From Clostridium sp. (GTDB lineage Bacteria > Bacillota_A > Clostridia > Lachnospirales > Lachnospiraceae), in contig JAMPAW010000065.1 of NCBI GenBank assembly GCA_023666975.1, positions 1 through 16,854 of the forward strand: a stretch of DNA of 16,854 nucleotides, given 5' to 3'. Below are positions 1 to 7,290 of this stretch, piece by piece. Every line of letters starts with the position of its first letter. Positions within the stretch are counted from its first letter, which is position 1. The notes below the pieces were generated by a model, which searched no databases, was not told the DNA's origin, and worked only from the letters and a program-made list of their open reading frames with translations. The position numbers and the translations under genes are program-made.

Positions 1-542
1 TCAGAAATAAAATTGCAGTAGGAATGCTCACAACAACAATTGTTTATTGGGCAGTCATCGGGATTATGTCATTGGTTTCATTTGGACTTATGGGAGTGAG
101 CGGTTTTAATACGCCATGTCAGATTGAAGACCCCTATATTATGTATGATATGACACAGGGGCAGCGATATCTTTTGGTTGTAGTATGTGGTTATATTGCC
201 AGTCTGTTGTCGGCATCTATAACGATGTTGGTAACAGCAAAAATGCATACTGAAAAAGTGGCTATTTTTATACCGATGTTCATATATTGGGTGCTGTTTT
301 TTCTTATGCGGCCGATTTGCCAGGTTACAAATGTGGGCTATTTTATGCCTGCTATACTCGTAAATATGGATAATGCTGCAAAATATCTGGTTTTTTTCCA
401 AATAGGAAATGTTGTATTTCGTCTGATTCCATTCGTAATAGTATTGTATGCGGTAGTTTCTGTTCTGCTTTGGCCGTTTATATACAGGAGTTGTTCGGGG
501 TACGATTCTGCAAATCTGACGTATAAAATAAATTGGAGGTGA
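1..542 (+). CDS. ABC exporter permease, copy A (C-terminal part; 5' end outside window)
   Basis: Partial gene; the reading frame is open from base 3, so its true start lies upstream. The visible ~179 residues are very hydrophobic, with about four membrane segments, and align almost residue for residue with the C-terminal half of the permease encoded at 1417-2682 (shared GVSGFNTP and MTQGQRYLLVVVCGYIA). It is inferred to be the membrane subunit of an ABC-2-like exporter working with the ATPase at 549-1436. The C-terminus is odd: after YDSAN it ends in LTYKINWR, whereas copy B continues with a lysine/arginine-rich tail. DNA comparison shows the tail was lost by a deletion (see findings). The stop codon now lies inside the GGAGGTG ribosome site of the ATPase gene, so translation of the two is probably coupled. 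Family call from paralogy; the substrate is unknown. Confidence 0.85.
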   Translation, partial: RNKIAVGMLTTTIVYWAVIGIMSLVSFGLMGVSGFNTPCQIEDPYIMYDMTQGQRYLLVVVCGYIASLLSASITMLVTAKMHTEKVAIFIPMFIYWVLFFLMRPICQVTNVGYFMPAILVNMDNAAKYLVFFQIGNVVFRLIPFVIVLYAVVSVLLWPFIYRSCSGYDSANLTYKINWR

Positions 543-548
543 AAGAAC

Positions 549-1436
549 ATGGAATTAAGATTTGAAGATGTATCGAAAAAATATGGTGAGGTGTTTGCAG
601 TCGATAATGTTTCCTACTCTATGGAAACAGGGGTGTATGGACTCTTAGGTGTGAACGGTGCGGGAAAGACGACACTGATGACGATGTTGTGTACAGTGAC
701 CCGTCCAACCGCTGGAAAGATTACATGGAACGGAAATGACATTTTTAGCATGGGGGAACAGTACCGTGACCTGCTGGGGTATCTGCCTCAGGATTTTGGA
801 TTTTATCCGGATCTTTCTGTTTCCGATTATATGATGTACATTGCATCCATTAAAGGCATCCGTTCTGTTGTGGCAAAGAAAAGAATAAAAGAACTGTTAG
901 AAATGGTCGGACTTTCAAAATATAGGGAACGCAGGATGAAAGCGTTGTCTGGTGGTATGGCAAGACGTGTTGGGATTGCACAGGCAATGCTGAACGATCC
1001 CAAAATTCTGGTACTGGACGAGCCAACGGCAGGACTGGACCCAAATGAACGGATTCGTTTCCGCAACCTAATCAGTGGATTGGCGAAAGACCGTCTGGTA
1101 TTGCTTTCTACCCATATTGTATCGGATGTGGAATTTATTGCAGAACAGATTATATTGATGAAGGACGGAAAATTCTTTTTTACCGGAACTTCCGAAGAGC
1201 TAATAGCCGGCATGGAAGAAGGTGTCTGGAGGTGTACGGTTCCAAGTGATAAAGTGAATCAGTATATGCAGAGGTATCCGGTGGGAAACGTGAAACATGT
1301 ATCTGGTGGCGTGGAATTGCGGATACTCTCCAAGACCCCGCCCTCTGAAAGCGCAGTCCAGGAGGAACCTACACTGGAAGATGCGTTTCTGCTGTATTTT
1401 GGGGAGAAAGCAGGTGATGAAGATGTTGAAAATTGA
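549..1436 (+). CDS. ABC transporter ATP-binding protein
   Basis: A 295-residue nucleotide-binding subunit that would hydrolyse ATP in the cytoplasm to drive the neighbouring permeases. All motifs are present: Walker A GVNGAGKT at 34-41, Q-loop glutamine at 81, signature LSGGM at 133-137, Walker B ILVLDEPT at 153-160, D-loop GLD at 162-164 and H-loop histidine 189. About 80 residues follow the core domain, as is common in ABC-2 exporter ATPases. The start is set by GGAGGTG at 535-541, seven bases before the ATG. The 3' end overlaps the next permease start, so the three genes form one operon. Resembles bacteriocin, peptide or drug efflux ATPases; the substrate cannot be deduced. Confidence 0.95.
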   Translation: MELRFEDVSKKYGEVFAVDNVSYSMETGVYGLLGVNGAGKTTLMTMLCTVTRPTAGKITWNGNDIFSMGEQYRDLLGYLPQDFGFYPDLSVSDYMMYIASIKGIRSVVAKKRIKELLEMVGLSKYRERRMKALSGGMARRVGIAQAMLNDPKILVLDEPTAGLDPNERIRFRNLISGLAKDRLVLLSTHIVSDVEFIAEQIILMKDGKFFFTGTSEELIAGMEEGVWRCTVPSDKVNQYMQRYPVGNVKHVSGGVELRILSKTPPSESAVQEEPTLEDAFLLYFGEKAGDEDVEN

Positions 1437-2682
1437 ATGGAAGAAGTTCTTCTCGAAAAGGTCCACGATAGTACTATTGACTGTCATGCTTCTGGGAGCC
1501 GTCATATTAGCGTTTATGGAGGTTAGCAGGGTACAATATATAGATGCGGACGGGAAGGAGCCTGCCGGGATTGCCAGGGTTACCGCCGGGTACAGGCTTG
1601 CAAAAGACAAGAATAAGTGGAAGGGAGAACTGACACCGGAAAAGATTGCCGATATAGTGGAGAATTATTACAAACTAAGACAACAATATCAGGGGGATAT
1701 TCCTCGTACAGAATGGGGAAAAACTGTACAATCTTATGAGGAAATTTTGTGGTTTGCTTCTAAAATGTATATAATAGATGATACTGCATTGTATTTGGAT
1801 ATGGATTGGCTGACGGAAAAAGACCTTACCCATATATATGATGCTTATGCCGGCAATCTGCAGAACATGGTGGAGGAATACGGAAAAACTCCGGAACAGG
1901 TGAAATTTCTGAAGGAGCAGTACAGGAAGATAGAGATTCCAATTCATTACAAAGCTTGCGATTCATGGGAGAACCGATCAGAGTTTATTATGATTTATTT
2001 CCTTATTTTGGTAGTTGTCATTGCATTTCTGGCAGCAGGAATTTTTGATGAAGAGTTCCGAAATCATGCGGAGATGATATTTTTTACTACAAAATACGGA
2101 CGGTCAAAAGCAGTCAGAAATAAAATCGTTGTGGGAATACTGATGACAACCATTGTTTATTGGGTAGGAACTGGAATTTTTTCATTGATATCATTTGGAA
2201 TTATGGGGGTGAGTGGTTTTAACACGCCATATCAGTTTGAGAATCCTTATAGTTTTTATGTCATGACACAGGGGCAGCGTTATCTTTTGGTTGTAGTATG
2301 CGGCTATATTGCCTGTCTGCTGTCATCATCCGTAACAATGCTGGTCACAGCAAAGATGCATACCGTAAAAGTGGCAGTCTGTTTACCGTTTTTTATGTAT
2401 TATGTGTTGATTTTCATCAGTAAGCCGCTTTCCAATGTTACGAATGTATTTTATTTTACGACGGACATACTGGTGAACATCAATAAAGCGCTGCTGCATC
2501 CACATATTTTACAAATAGGAAATCTTGTGTTTCGGCAGATTCCTTTCGTGATGGTACTGTATTTTTTGATTTCTGTCATACTTTTTCCGTTTATATACAG
2601 GAGCTATTCCGGATACGATTCTGCAAAAAAACTGCGCAGAGAGTCACGAAAGAAGGCTCGTGTCAGGAAGAAAGCAGTATGA
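1417..2682 (+). CDS. ABC exporter permease, copy B
   Basis: A 421-residue membrane protein. ATG 1417 (or 1423) is preferred because the protein then begins MKMLKIEWKKFF, a typical short basic cytoplasmic N-terminus before the first membrane helix (about residues 17-35). Upstream in-frame codons belong to the ATPase gene in another frame. A ~150-residue charged, probably extracytoplasmic region follows, then about five helices in residues ~190-395, ending in a basic tail rich in K and R. The gene overlaps the ATPase by 20 bases. It is the paralogue of copy A, so the exporter may use a heterodimeric membrane pair, or one copy may be redundant. It lacks the FtsX/MacB layout; an ABC-2-like permease is the best description. 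Confidence 0.9.
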   Translation: MKMLKIEWKKFFSKRSTIVLLTVMLLGAVILAFMEVSRVQYIDADGKEPAGIARVTAGYRLAKDKNKWKGELTPEKIADIVENYYKLRQQYQGDIPRTEWGKTVQSYEEILWFASKMYIIDDTALYLDMDWLTEKDLTHIYDAYAGNLQNMVEEYGKTPEQVKFLKEQYRKIEIPIHYKACDSWENRSEFIMIYFLILVVVIAFLAAGIFDEEFRNHAEMIFFTTKYGRSKAVRNKIVVGILMTTIVYWVGTGIFSLISFGIMGVSGFNTPYQFENPYSFYVMTQGQRYLLVVVCGYIACLLSSSVTMLVTAKMHTVKVAVCLPFFMYYVLIFISKPLSNVTNVFYFTTDILVNINKALLHPHILQIGNLVFRQIPFVMVLYFLISVILFPFIYRSYSGYDSAKKLRRESRKKARVRKKAV

Positions 2683-2775
2683 ATAGGCTGAATGCAAATC
2701 TGACTTGTCAAATAAATCAGAAAGGTGAACTACGAAAAATCAATATGAACGAATGGCGGAGGAAGACTATGCCTG

Positions 2776-2813
2776 AGGCTGCGGTAATTGAGTTATTGCA
2801 GCCTTATTTTTTT
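2776..2813 (+). terminator. Rho-independent terminator of the ABC exporter operon
   Basis: AGGCTGC (2776-2782) pairs with GCAGCCT (2798-2804). Two G-T wobbles and a TAA/TTA inner stem extend the hairpin around a TTGAG loop, and a T-rich run ends at 2813. It lies about 95 bases after the permease stop. The rest of the 2683-2957 gap shows no convincing gene, although the first bases after the permease stop are homologous to the sequence just upstream of the ATPase gene. Confidence 0.85.
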
Positions 2814-2957
2814 GAGCAAACGTGAACGCAGCCAATATTTGGGAACAGAGAGAAAAGGCGCAGCCCAAAAGCTGCAAAAACGTCAATGACTATTAATGAT
2901 TAACAATAATTAACCGATATATAAGATAACGAAATAAAATGAAAGGAAGGAAAAGAC

Positions 2958-3371
2958 ATGGCAAAGGAAGAAATTACGCCGAGCGAATGGCAGATTATGG
3001 AAGTCCTTTGGGCAAGCAGCACTCCGCTGACATCTTCCGAGGTTTATAAGAGGATGCAGGGGAATGTGGATATGTCGCAGAGGATGGTGCGGGTCCTGAT
3101 GAACCGCCTGAATCAGAAAGATATTTTGGGCTATACCGTAGATGAGCATGATTCAAGGGTTTACCACTACTATGTGCGAAAGCAGAAGGAGGAATGTGTG
3201 AAAGAGAAAAGCAGAAAGTTTGTGGACAGCTATTTCTCCGGCAGTGGGACAAATGCAATGGCGGCACTGTTACAGAGCTTTGACCTGACAGATGAGCAGA
3301 TCAGGGAATTGGAGGAGATTCTTGAAAAAAGCAGGAAACGGGGTGCCAAATCTCACGGCAAAGGGGAGTGA
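2958..3371 (+). CDS. BlaI/MecI-family transcriptional repressor
   Basis: A 137-residue winged-helix protein, close to the usual 120-135 of the family. The opening ITPSEWQIMEVLW, the recognition-helix area with VRVLMNRLNQK and the wing YTVDEHDSRVYHYYV match the BlaI/MecI pattern. The C-terminal half would be the dimerisation part. In this family the dimer represses its own operon, and often a resistance or stress operon, until the partner membrane protease causes its cleavage. The ribosome site AAGGAAGG lies about eight bases before ATG 2958. The 3' end overlaps the start of the M56 protease gene (TGATG), the classic blaI-blaR arrangement. No TACA/TGTA-type BlaI operator could be assigned with confidence in the A/T-rich leader. 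Confidence 0.92.
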   Translation: MAKEEITPSEWQIMEVLWASSTPLTSSEVYKRMQGNVDMSQRMVRVLMNRLNQKDILGYTVDEHDSRVYHYYVRKQKEECVKEKSRKFVDSYFSGSGTNAMAALLQSFDLTDEQIRELEEILEKSRKRGAKSHGKGE

Positions 3372-4621
3372 TGGCAATGCCGGATTGGAAACAAATTACC
3401 AGCCTTATGGATTTTTGTGCGGTGTATTACACTACCCAGCTTGTACGGTGCGCAGCCTTTTCCTTTGTACTGGTTGGGCTTGTGATGCTGTTTCGGAAAA
3501 AGTTTTTTTCAGAACGGACTTTTTTAAGGGGAATGCTGTGGACGTTATTTCTTGTGATCCCGTTTCTTGGAAAGTTAAAGCTGTTTTACGAAAATGAAAC
3601 TGTATTGAAAGCAACATGGAGGATTACAGCAGTAACGGCTTCGTGGTTGTGGGTTGACCGTATCTATATGGCAGGCGTTCTGATCGCTGTCATCTGTATA
3701 TTTGGAAAGCGGCTGCGCCTGGGGAGGGCGGTTGCCGGAATGGAAAAAGTCATGTTTGAAAATATCCGTATCTATGTTACCGACATGAATGTTACGCCAT
3801 TCACGGTTGGACTGTTAAAGCCTAAAATTGTCCTGCCTAGAGTAATGGCAGACAATTACAATAGGGTGGAACTGAAAGCCATTGTACAACATGAGCAGAC
3901 ACATATCCGGTTAGGGCATTTATGGTACGGTTTTGCATGGGATATATTGCGGTGCCTTTTGTGGATTAATCCGTTTCTGACAATTTTTCAAAAGGCTTTT
4001 CGGGCGGACATGGAAGATATCTGTGACAGGGTGTGTATACAGAACAGCGGAAAGACCGCGCATGAATATGGCATGATGCTGCTGAAAAGCCTGAAGCTGC
4101 TGCGTTCGGGAATGGAAGATGCACCGCCTGCCGCTACCTACGTTGGAGAAAAGGACTTTGCGGAAATAAAAAGGCGGATGGAAGAAATTGCAGGTTTCCG
4201 TCCATACTGTCAAAAAATGTGTGTATGTATGGCAGTCGGGGCTTTTCTGATTATTTTCATTATAATGCTGGCTGTACATAACCATTCTTATGCACGGTGT
4301 AATGAAAGTAAGGATATTTTAGTCGGTGAATACGGCAAGGAAAACAAAATTGTTTCATGCGATACAGAGGAATTAAGCAGGATGATTTCCTATGATGACC
4401 AGTATGTCTATGTTGACAGGGAGGCTTTTGAGGATTTCTTAGACAAAAATAACGCAAGAGGGAATATCTGTATTGTCTTTGGTGGGTTTTACAAACTCCC
4501 CGGTTTAGGCGGTATGGGAGAAATTTGCTATTACGAAAGAAATTCAAAGGATATGGTAGTGCAGATTTCTTATGACAGAATAAAAGAAAATTGGTATATT
4601 GAATTATTAAAATTGTTATAG
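3371..4621 (+). CDS. M56-family membrane metalloprotease, BlaR1/MecR1-like sensor
   Basis: About 416 residues. ATG 3371 overlaps the repressor stop and follows AAGGGGAG; GTG 3368 and ATG 3377 are alternatives. Hydrophobic segments lie near residues 19-41, 52-70, 98-112 and 288-307, with the zinc-protease motif HEQTH at about 174-178 and a downstream MEDICD segment of the kind that supplies the third zinc ligand. In BlaR1, ligand binding outside the cell activates this cytoplasm-facing protease, leading to inactivation of the repressor. Here only about 105 residues follow the last helix, with none of the SxxK, SxN or KTG motifs of the penicillin-binding sensor, so a beta-lactam signal is unlikely. 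The neighbouring exporter is a plausible target or signal source, but that is inference. Confidence 0.88.
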   Translation: MAMPDWKQITSLMDFCAVYYTTQLVRCAAFSFVLVGLVMLFRKKFFSERTFLRGMLWTLFLVIPFLGKLKLFYENETVLKATWRITAVTASWLWVDRIYMAGVLIAVICIFGKRLRLGRAVAGMEKVMFENIRIYVTDMNVTPFTVGLLKPKIVLPRVMADNYNRVELKAIVQHEQTHIRLGHLWYGFAWDILRCLLWINPFLTIFQKAFRADMEDICDRVCIQNSGKTAHEYGMMLLKSLKLLRSGMEDAPPAATYVGEKDFAEIKRRMEEIAGFRPYCQKMCVCMAVGAFLIIFIIMLAVHNHSYARCNESKDILVGEYGKENKIVSCDTEELSRMISYDDQYVYVDREAFEDFLDKNNARGNICIVFGGFYKLPGLGGMGEICYYERNSKDMVVQISYDRIKENWYIELLKLL

Positions 4622-4658
4622 GTGCAGTGTGGAAATGGATTTCTAAATAAATTTTTTA

Positions 4659-4681
4659 TCAAGGAGCTAAAAAATCCTTGA
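4659..4681. repeat. Inverted repeat in the leader of the DUF6033-like gene
   Basis: TCAAGGA and TCCTTGA form a perfect 7-bp dyad around a nine-base A-rich loop. No T-run follows on either strand, so it does not read as an intrinsic terminator. It could be an operator or an RNA hairpin in the leader of the next gene; nothing further can be said. Confidence 0.4.
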
Positions 4682-4724
4682 AAAATAAGGAAAAAAGACT
4701 TGACTAAATAGGGAGGATTATATT

Positions 4725-5531
4725 ATGGCAATTACAGGAGTGAACAATTACAACAGTGTTTATGAAAACACATATCGAAATAAGGAAGCAGCAAAGAAAG
4801 AGGAAACAACAGCTACGCAAAAAAGCACGGAAACAGCAAAGAGCAGCAGTAATGAGGAATATCTAAAAAATTTACAGAAGCAAGTACCATATATCAAATT
4901 GCAGACAGGATATGGGCTTAATACAAGTAAAGACGGCAAAGTGAACGTTGTTGATGTCAACCCGAAGCTCTTGGAGAAAATGCAGAATGATCCGCAGGCG
5001 GCAAAGGAATATACGCAGAGATTGAAAGATGTGGAAGCGGCTACCAAATGGGTTGATAATTATTTTAAATCAATAGGACATACTGTGGTTTGCAGGCATG
5101 GCTATATAGATGAAAATGGCAATTTTTCCAGTTTTGCCGTTATAGTGAGAAAAGATGAATTAAACGAAAAACTCCGCAAAGAAGCTCAGGAAAATGCTGA
5201 AAAGCAGATTGAAAAGTCGAGGGAAAAGAACCGTGAAAATGCGGAGCAGCTTGCGGAGAAATTAGAGGAAAAGACGGAGGAAGCAAAGGAAAGCGAAAAG
5301 GAACAGGAAAATGCGGCAGAAAATAAAGTTGTAAAGGAAGATGAAACAGCAGCTGCGAACAAAGCAGAGCAGCTTTTAGAAGAAAAAATAGCTTCTTCCG
5401 AAGATGGCACGATTTATCTGTATGATACAGATATGAAAACACTTATCGAAGCTGTCAAAGAAGATAATGCAGGCAAGGCAAGCGCAAAACAACAAACGGT
5501 GGTCGGTTCTAATTTAGATTTACAGGCATAA
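4725..5531 (+). CDS. Uncharacterised protein, DUF6033-like
   Basis: 268 residues starting MAITGVNNYNSVYENTY after a GGGAGG ribosome site about eight bases upstream. The opening, the central segment with PYIKLQTGYGLNTSKDGKVN and the closing part with DGTIYLYDTDMKTLIEA recall a Lachnospiraceae family I associate with DUF6033; that label is from memory. No signal peptide or membrane segment is visible. Residues ~145-210 are a strongly charged Glu/Lys/Ala stretch that should form a long helix or coiled coil, joining a small globular middle domain to a short C-terminal module. The N-terminal ~45 residues are polar and probably disordered. Function unknown. A broken Rpn-family gene follows after 33 bases. 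Confidence 0.75.
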   Translation: MAITGVNNYNSVYENTYRNKEAAKKEETTATQKSTETAKSSSNEEYLKNLQKQVPYIKLQTGYGLNTSKDGKVNVVDVNPKLLEKMQNDPQAAKEYTQRLKDVEAATKWVDNYFKSIGHTVVCRHGYIDENGNFSSFAVIVRKDELNEKLRKEAQENAEKQIEKSREKNRENAEQLAEKLEEKTEEAKESEKEQENAAENKVVKEDETAAANKAEQLLEEKIASSEDGTIYLYDTDMKTLIEAVKEDNAGKASAKQQTVVGSNLDLQA

Positions 5532-6113
5532 GGGAATGGAAACGTTCTAAAACTTCCGATTGATTTGGCAGGATTTTATGTGAGCCGTCTTGTTTCCTCA
5601 CAGAAGGAAAGGGATTTTGTCAAGACAAACTATAATGACATAAAACGTGTTTTCTCCATTTGGGTGTGTATGAACATGGACGAGAACAGCATGAATTATG
5701 TACATCTGACGGACGATAAGCTGTTAGGTTCCCATTCTTGGAAAGGCGGACTTGACCTGTTAAATATCGTCCTGATCGGTATAGCAAATGAACTTCCGGA
5801 GCATGATGATAAATATGAACTGCATCGTCTGCTGAGTACGCTTTTGTCAATGGACTTGTCCGTTGATGAGAAATTAGGGATTATGGAAAAAGAGTACAGT
5901 ATTTCAGTAGATGATAGAATAAGAGAGGATGTGAGTGCCATGTGTAATTTGTCACAAGGGATTAGAGAAAATGCAACAAATAGTGCCATAGCAGAAATAA
6001 TTAAGACTATGAATGAGAATGATTTTACACTGGAACAGATAGCTGTTGCAACAAAAAAGAGTGTTGAGGAAGTAGAGGCTATCACCAAGAAAACAGAGCC
6101 GAAACTGGCATAA
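5532..6113 (+). pseudogene. C-terminal remnant of an Rpn / PD-(D/E)XK transposase-family protein
   Basis: The frame opens directly after the previous stop and codes for about 193 residues; a TTG at 5565 is the first possible start and no good ribosome site precedes it. The sequence has the characteristic second half of this family: GFYVSRLVSSQ, then IKRVFSIWVCMN, then a variable linker and SVDEKLGIMEKEYSI with VSAMCNLSQGI near the end. Intact members are about 300 residues with an N-terminal PD-(D/E)XK nuclease core. That half, with its catalytic acidic residues, is absent here, so the product cannot be a nuclease. This family often decays and spreads as RecA-independent mobile DNA; the remnant may mark an old insertion. 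Confidence 0.78.
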
Positions 6114-6140
6114 TCAGAGAAACGGAATAGCAAGAGCAGG

Positions 6141-6187
6141 AAAGCAGCGGACTAAGTTGTTATGAAAACGGTTTGTTGCTTTTTTCT
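6141..6187 (+). terminator. Rho-independent terminator after the Rpn remnant
   Basis: AAAGCAGCGGAC (6141-6152) pairs with GTTTGTTGCTTT (6171-6182), with three G-T wobbles. The 3' arm runs into a T-tract, and the loop is about 18 bases. Because the esterase remnant begins right after it, the 5' half of that gene must have been lost up to this point. Confidence 0.7.
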
Positions 6188-6198
6188 GTTTTCAGGAA

Positions 6199-6481
6199 AG
6201 AGAGTGTGTGCTGCAGGAACTTAAGGCAATGTGGTGTCCGGATTTTTCGCTTGTTACAATCAGCAATCTTAAATGGGATCATGATATGGCACCGTGGGAT
6301 ATACCGCCGATTTCTCCTGATGACACTCCTTGTACGGGTGGCGCAGGCGAATACGGAGGAATTATTTGATTTTTACCGGAGGCAGCAGATTGATACGGAA
6401 TTTTGTATCAATTTCGGCAACCATTTTACAGAACCGATTAAGCGTTCTGCATCAGGAATCAAATGGCTGCTGACAAGATAA
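6199..6481 (+). pseudogene. Alpha/beta-hydrolase (esterase-like) gene collapsed by internal deletion
   Basis: Two fragments in different frames are joined. Frame one (about 6199-6355) reads ELKAMWCPDFSLVTISNLKW then DHDMAPWDIPP and TPCTGGAGEY, resembling the N-terminal part of a clostridial esterase. Frame two (about 6350-6481) reads NTEELFDFYRRQQIDTEF, CINFGNHFTEP and GIKWLLTR, resembling the C-terminal part, where the histidine of GNHF would be the catalytic histidine. The middle, including the nucleophile serine, is missing, and the join at about 6345-6355 shifts frame. No start codon with a ribosome site serves the first fragment. The family call is from memory of sequence style; the two-frame structure is read directly. 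Confidence 0.6.
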
Positions 6482-6544
6482 GAGAAAACAGGGTTTACGG
6501 ATATGCCCGATATGATGAAATGGTAGAACAGCATAATTATTCAC

Positions 6545-6573
6545 TTGAAACATTTATGTGCCTGTGATATGAT
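6545..6573 (+). promoter_or_regulatory. Sigma-A-type promoter for the HD-domain gene
   Basis: TTGAAA (6545-6550), a 17-base spacer and TATGAT (6568-6573), with TG one base before the -10 as in extended -10 promoters. Predicted transcription starts near 6580, leaving a leader of about 50 bases before the gene at 6629. Confidence 0.65.
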
Positions 6574-6628
6574 TGTTTGCAAATCCTATCAAAACAATAG
6601 GAAATAAAATATACGGGAGCGGTTAATC

Positions 6629-7174
6629 ATGACAAGAGAAGATGCATGGAATTTGTTGACAGAATATAATCAGGAAGAGTTTCATTTACAGCATGGGCAG
6701 ATTGTTGAAAAAACCATGATGTATTTTGCGGATAAGCTTGGTTATGGTGATGAAAAAGAGTTCTGGGGAATTGTAGGCTTGCTGCATGATTTGGACTTTG
6801 AACAGTTTCCGGATCAGCATTGCATTAAGAGCCAGGAGATCATGCGGGAGAGAGGAATAGATGAGAGAATGATTCGTGCAACCGCAAGCCACGGCTATGC
6901 GATAACGGTAGACATAGAACCGCAGCATGAGATGGAAAAGGTGTTATATGCAGTAGATGAGCTTACGGGGCTGATTGGCGCAGTGGTTCTTATGAGACCG
7001 TCAAAGAGCGTGCAGGATTTGGAAGTAAAATCAGTAAAAAAGAAGTTCAAGGCAAAAGGATTTGCTGCCGGCTGCGACCGTGAAGTGATTAAACGTGGCG
7101 CGGAAATGCTTGGCTGGACATTGGATGAATTGATACAGCAGACAATAGATGCACTCAAAACATTTCAAGATTGA
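6629..7174 (+). CDS. HD-domain phosphohydrolase-like protein
   Basis: 181 residues; ATG 6629 follows GGGAGCGG. The metal-binding set of HD-superfamily phosphohydrolases is visible: His22 in the first helix, the HD pair His53-Asp54 in GLLHDLDFE, His88 in TASHGY and Asp110 in YAVDEL. The length fits the single-domain HDIG subgroup, whose members hydrolyse phosphate esters or nucleotides in the cytoplasm; the substrate is not predictable. It stands alone behind its own promoter and converges with the LysR gene. No convincing hairpin terminator follows; the 116-base gap contains only short GCGAG repeats and a weak AGGTT/AACCT hairpin. Confidence 0.9.
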   Translation: MTREDAWNLLTEYNQEEFHLQHGQIVEKTMMYFADKLGYGDEKEFWGIVGLLHDLDFEQFPDQHCIKSQEIMRERGIDERMIRATASHGYAITVDIEPQHEMEKVLYAVDELTGLIGAVVLMRPSKSVQDLEVKSVKKKFKAKGFAAGCDREVIKRGAEMLGWTLDELIQQTIDALKTFQD

Positions 7175-7290
7175 GCGTTCTGACAGAGGTTTATGGGAAA
7201 ATGTTACCAACCGAGCAAAGCGAGGTTGATAACCTACGCGAGCATCAGCGAGCTTCATTATGAGAAAATGAATAAAGCCTGTTCTAATGA

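Noticed and set aside
1297..1416. Forty-codon N-terminal extension of permease copy B
   Set aside because: It overlaps the ATPase C-terminus in another frame, is Arg/Pro-rich and has no ribosome site; ATG 1417 or 1423 gives the normal membrane-protein start.
2772..2824. Eighteen-codon ORF (MPEAAVIELLQPYFFEQT) with a GGAGGA upstream
   Set aside because: It lies entirely across the terminator hairpin, so the coding look comes from the stem and T-run.
5140..5442. Ser/Phe/Leu-rich minus-strand ORFs of 74-100 residues
   Set aside because: They are complements of the Glu/Lys-rich coding stretch of the DUF6033-like gene.
6173..6481. A 102-residue ORF starting MLLFSVFRK
   Set aside because: Its first half is out of frame with the coding-like sequence; only the last ~45 codons, the esterase tail, are meaningful.
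6463..6567. A 34-codon ORF (MAADKIRENRVYGYARYDEM...)
   Set aside because: The start overlaps the esterase tail, the ribosome site is weak and the end runs through the HD-gene promoter; possibly another fragment, but not supportable.
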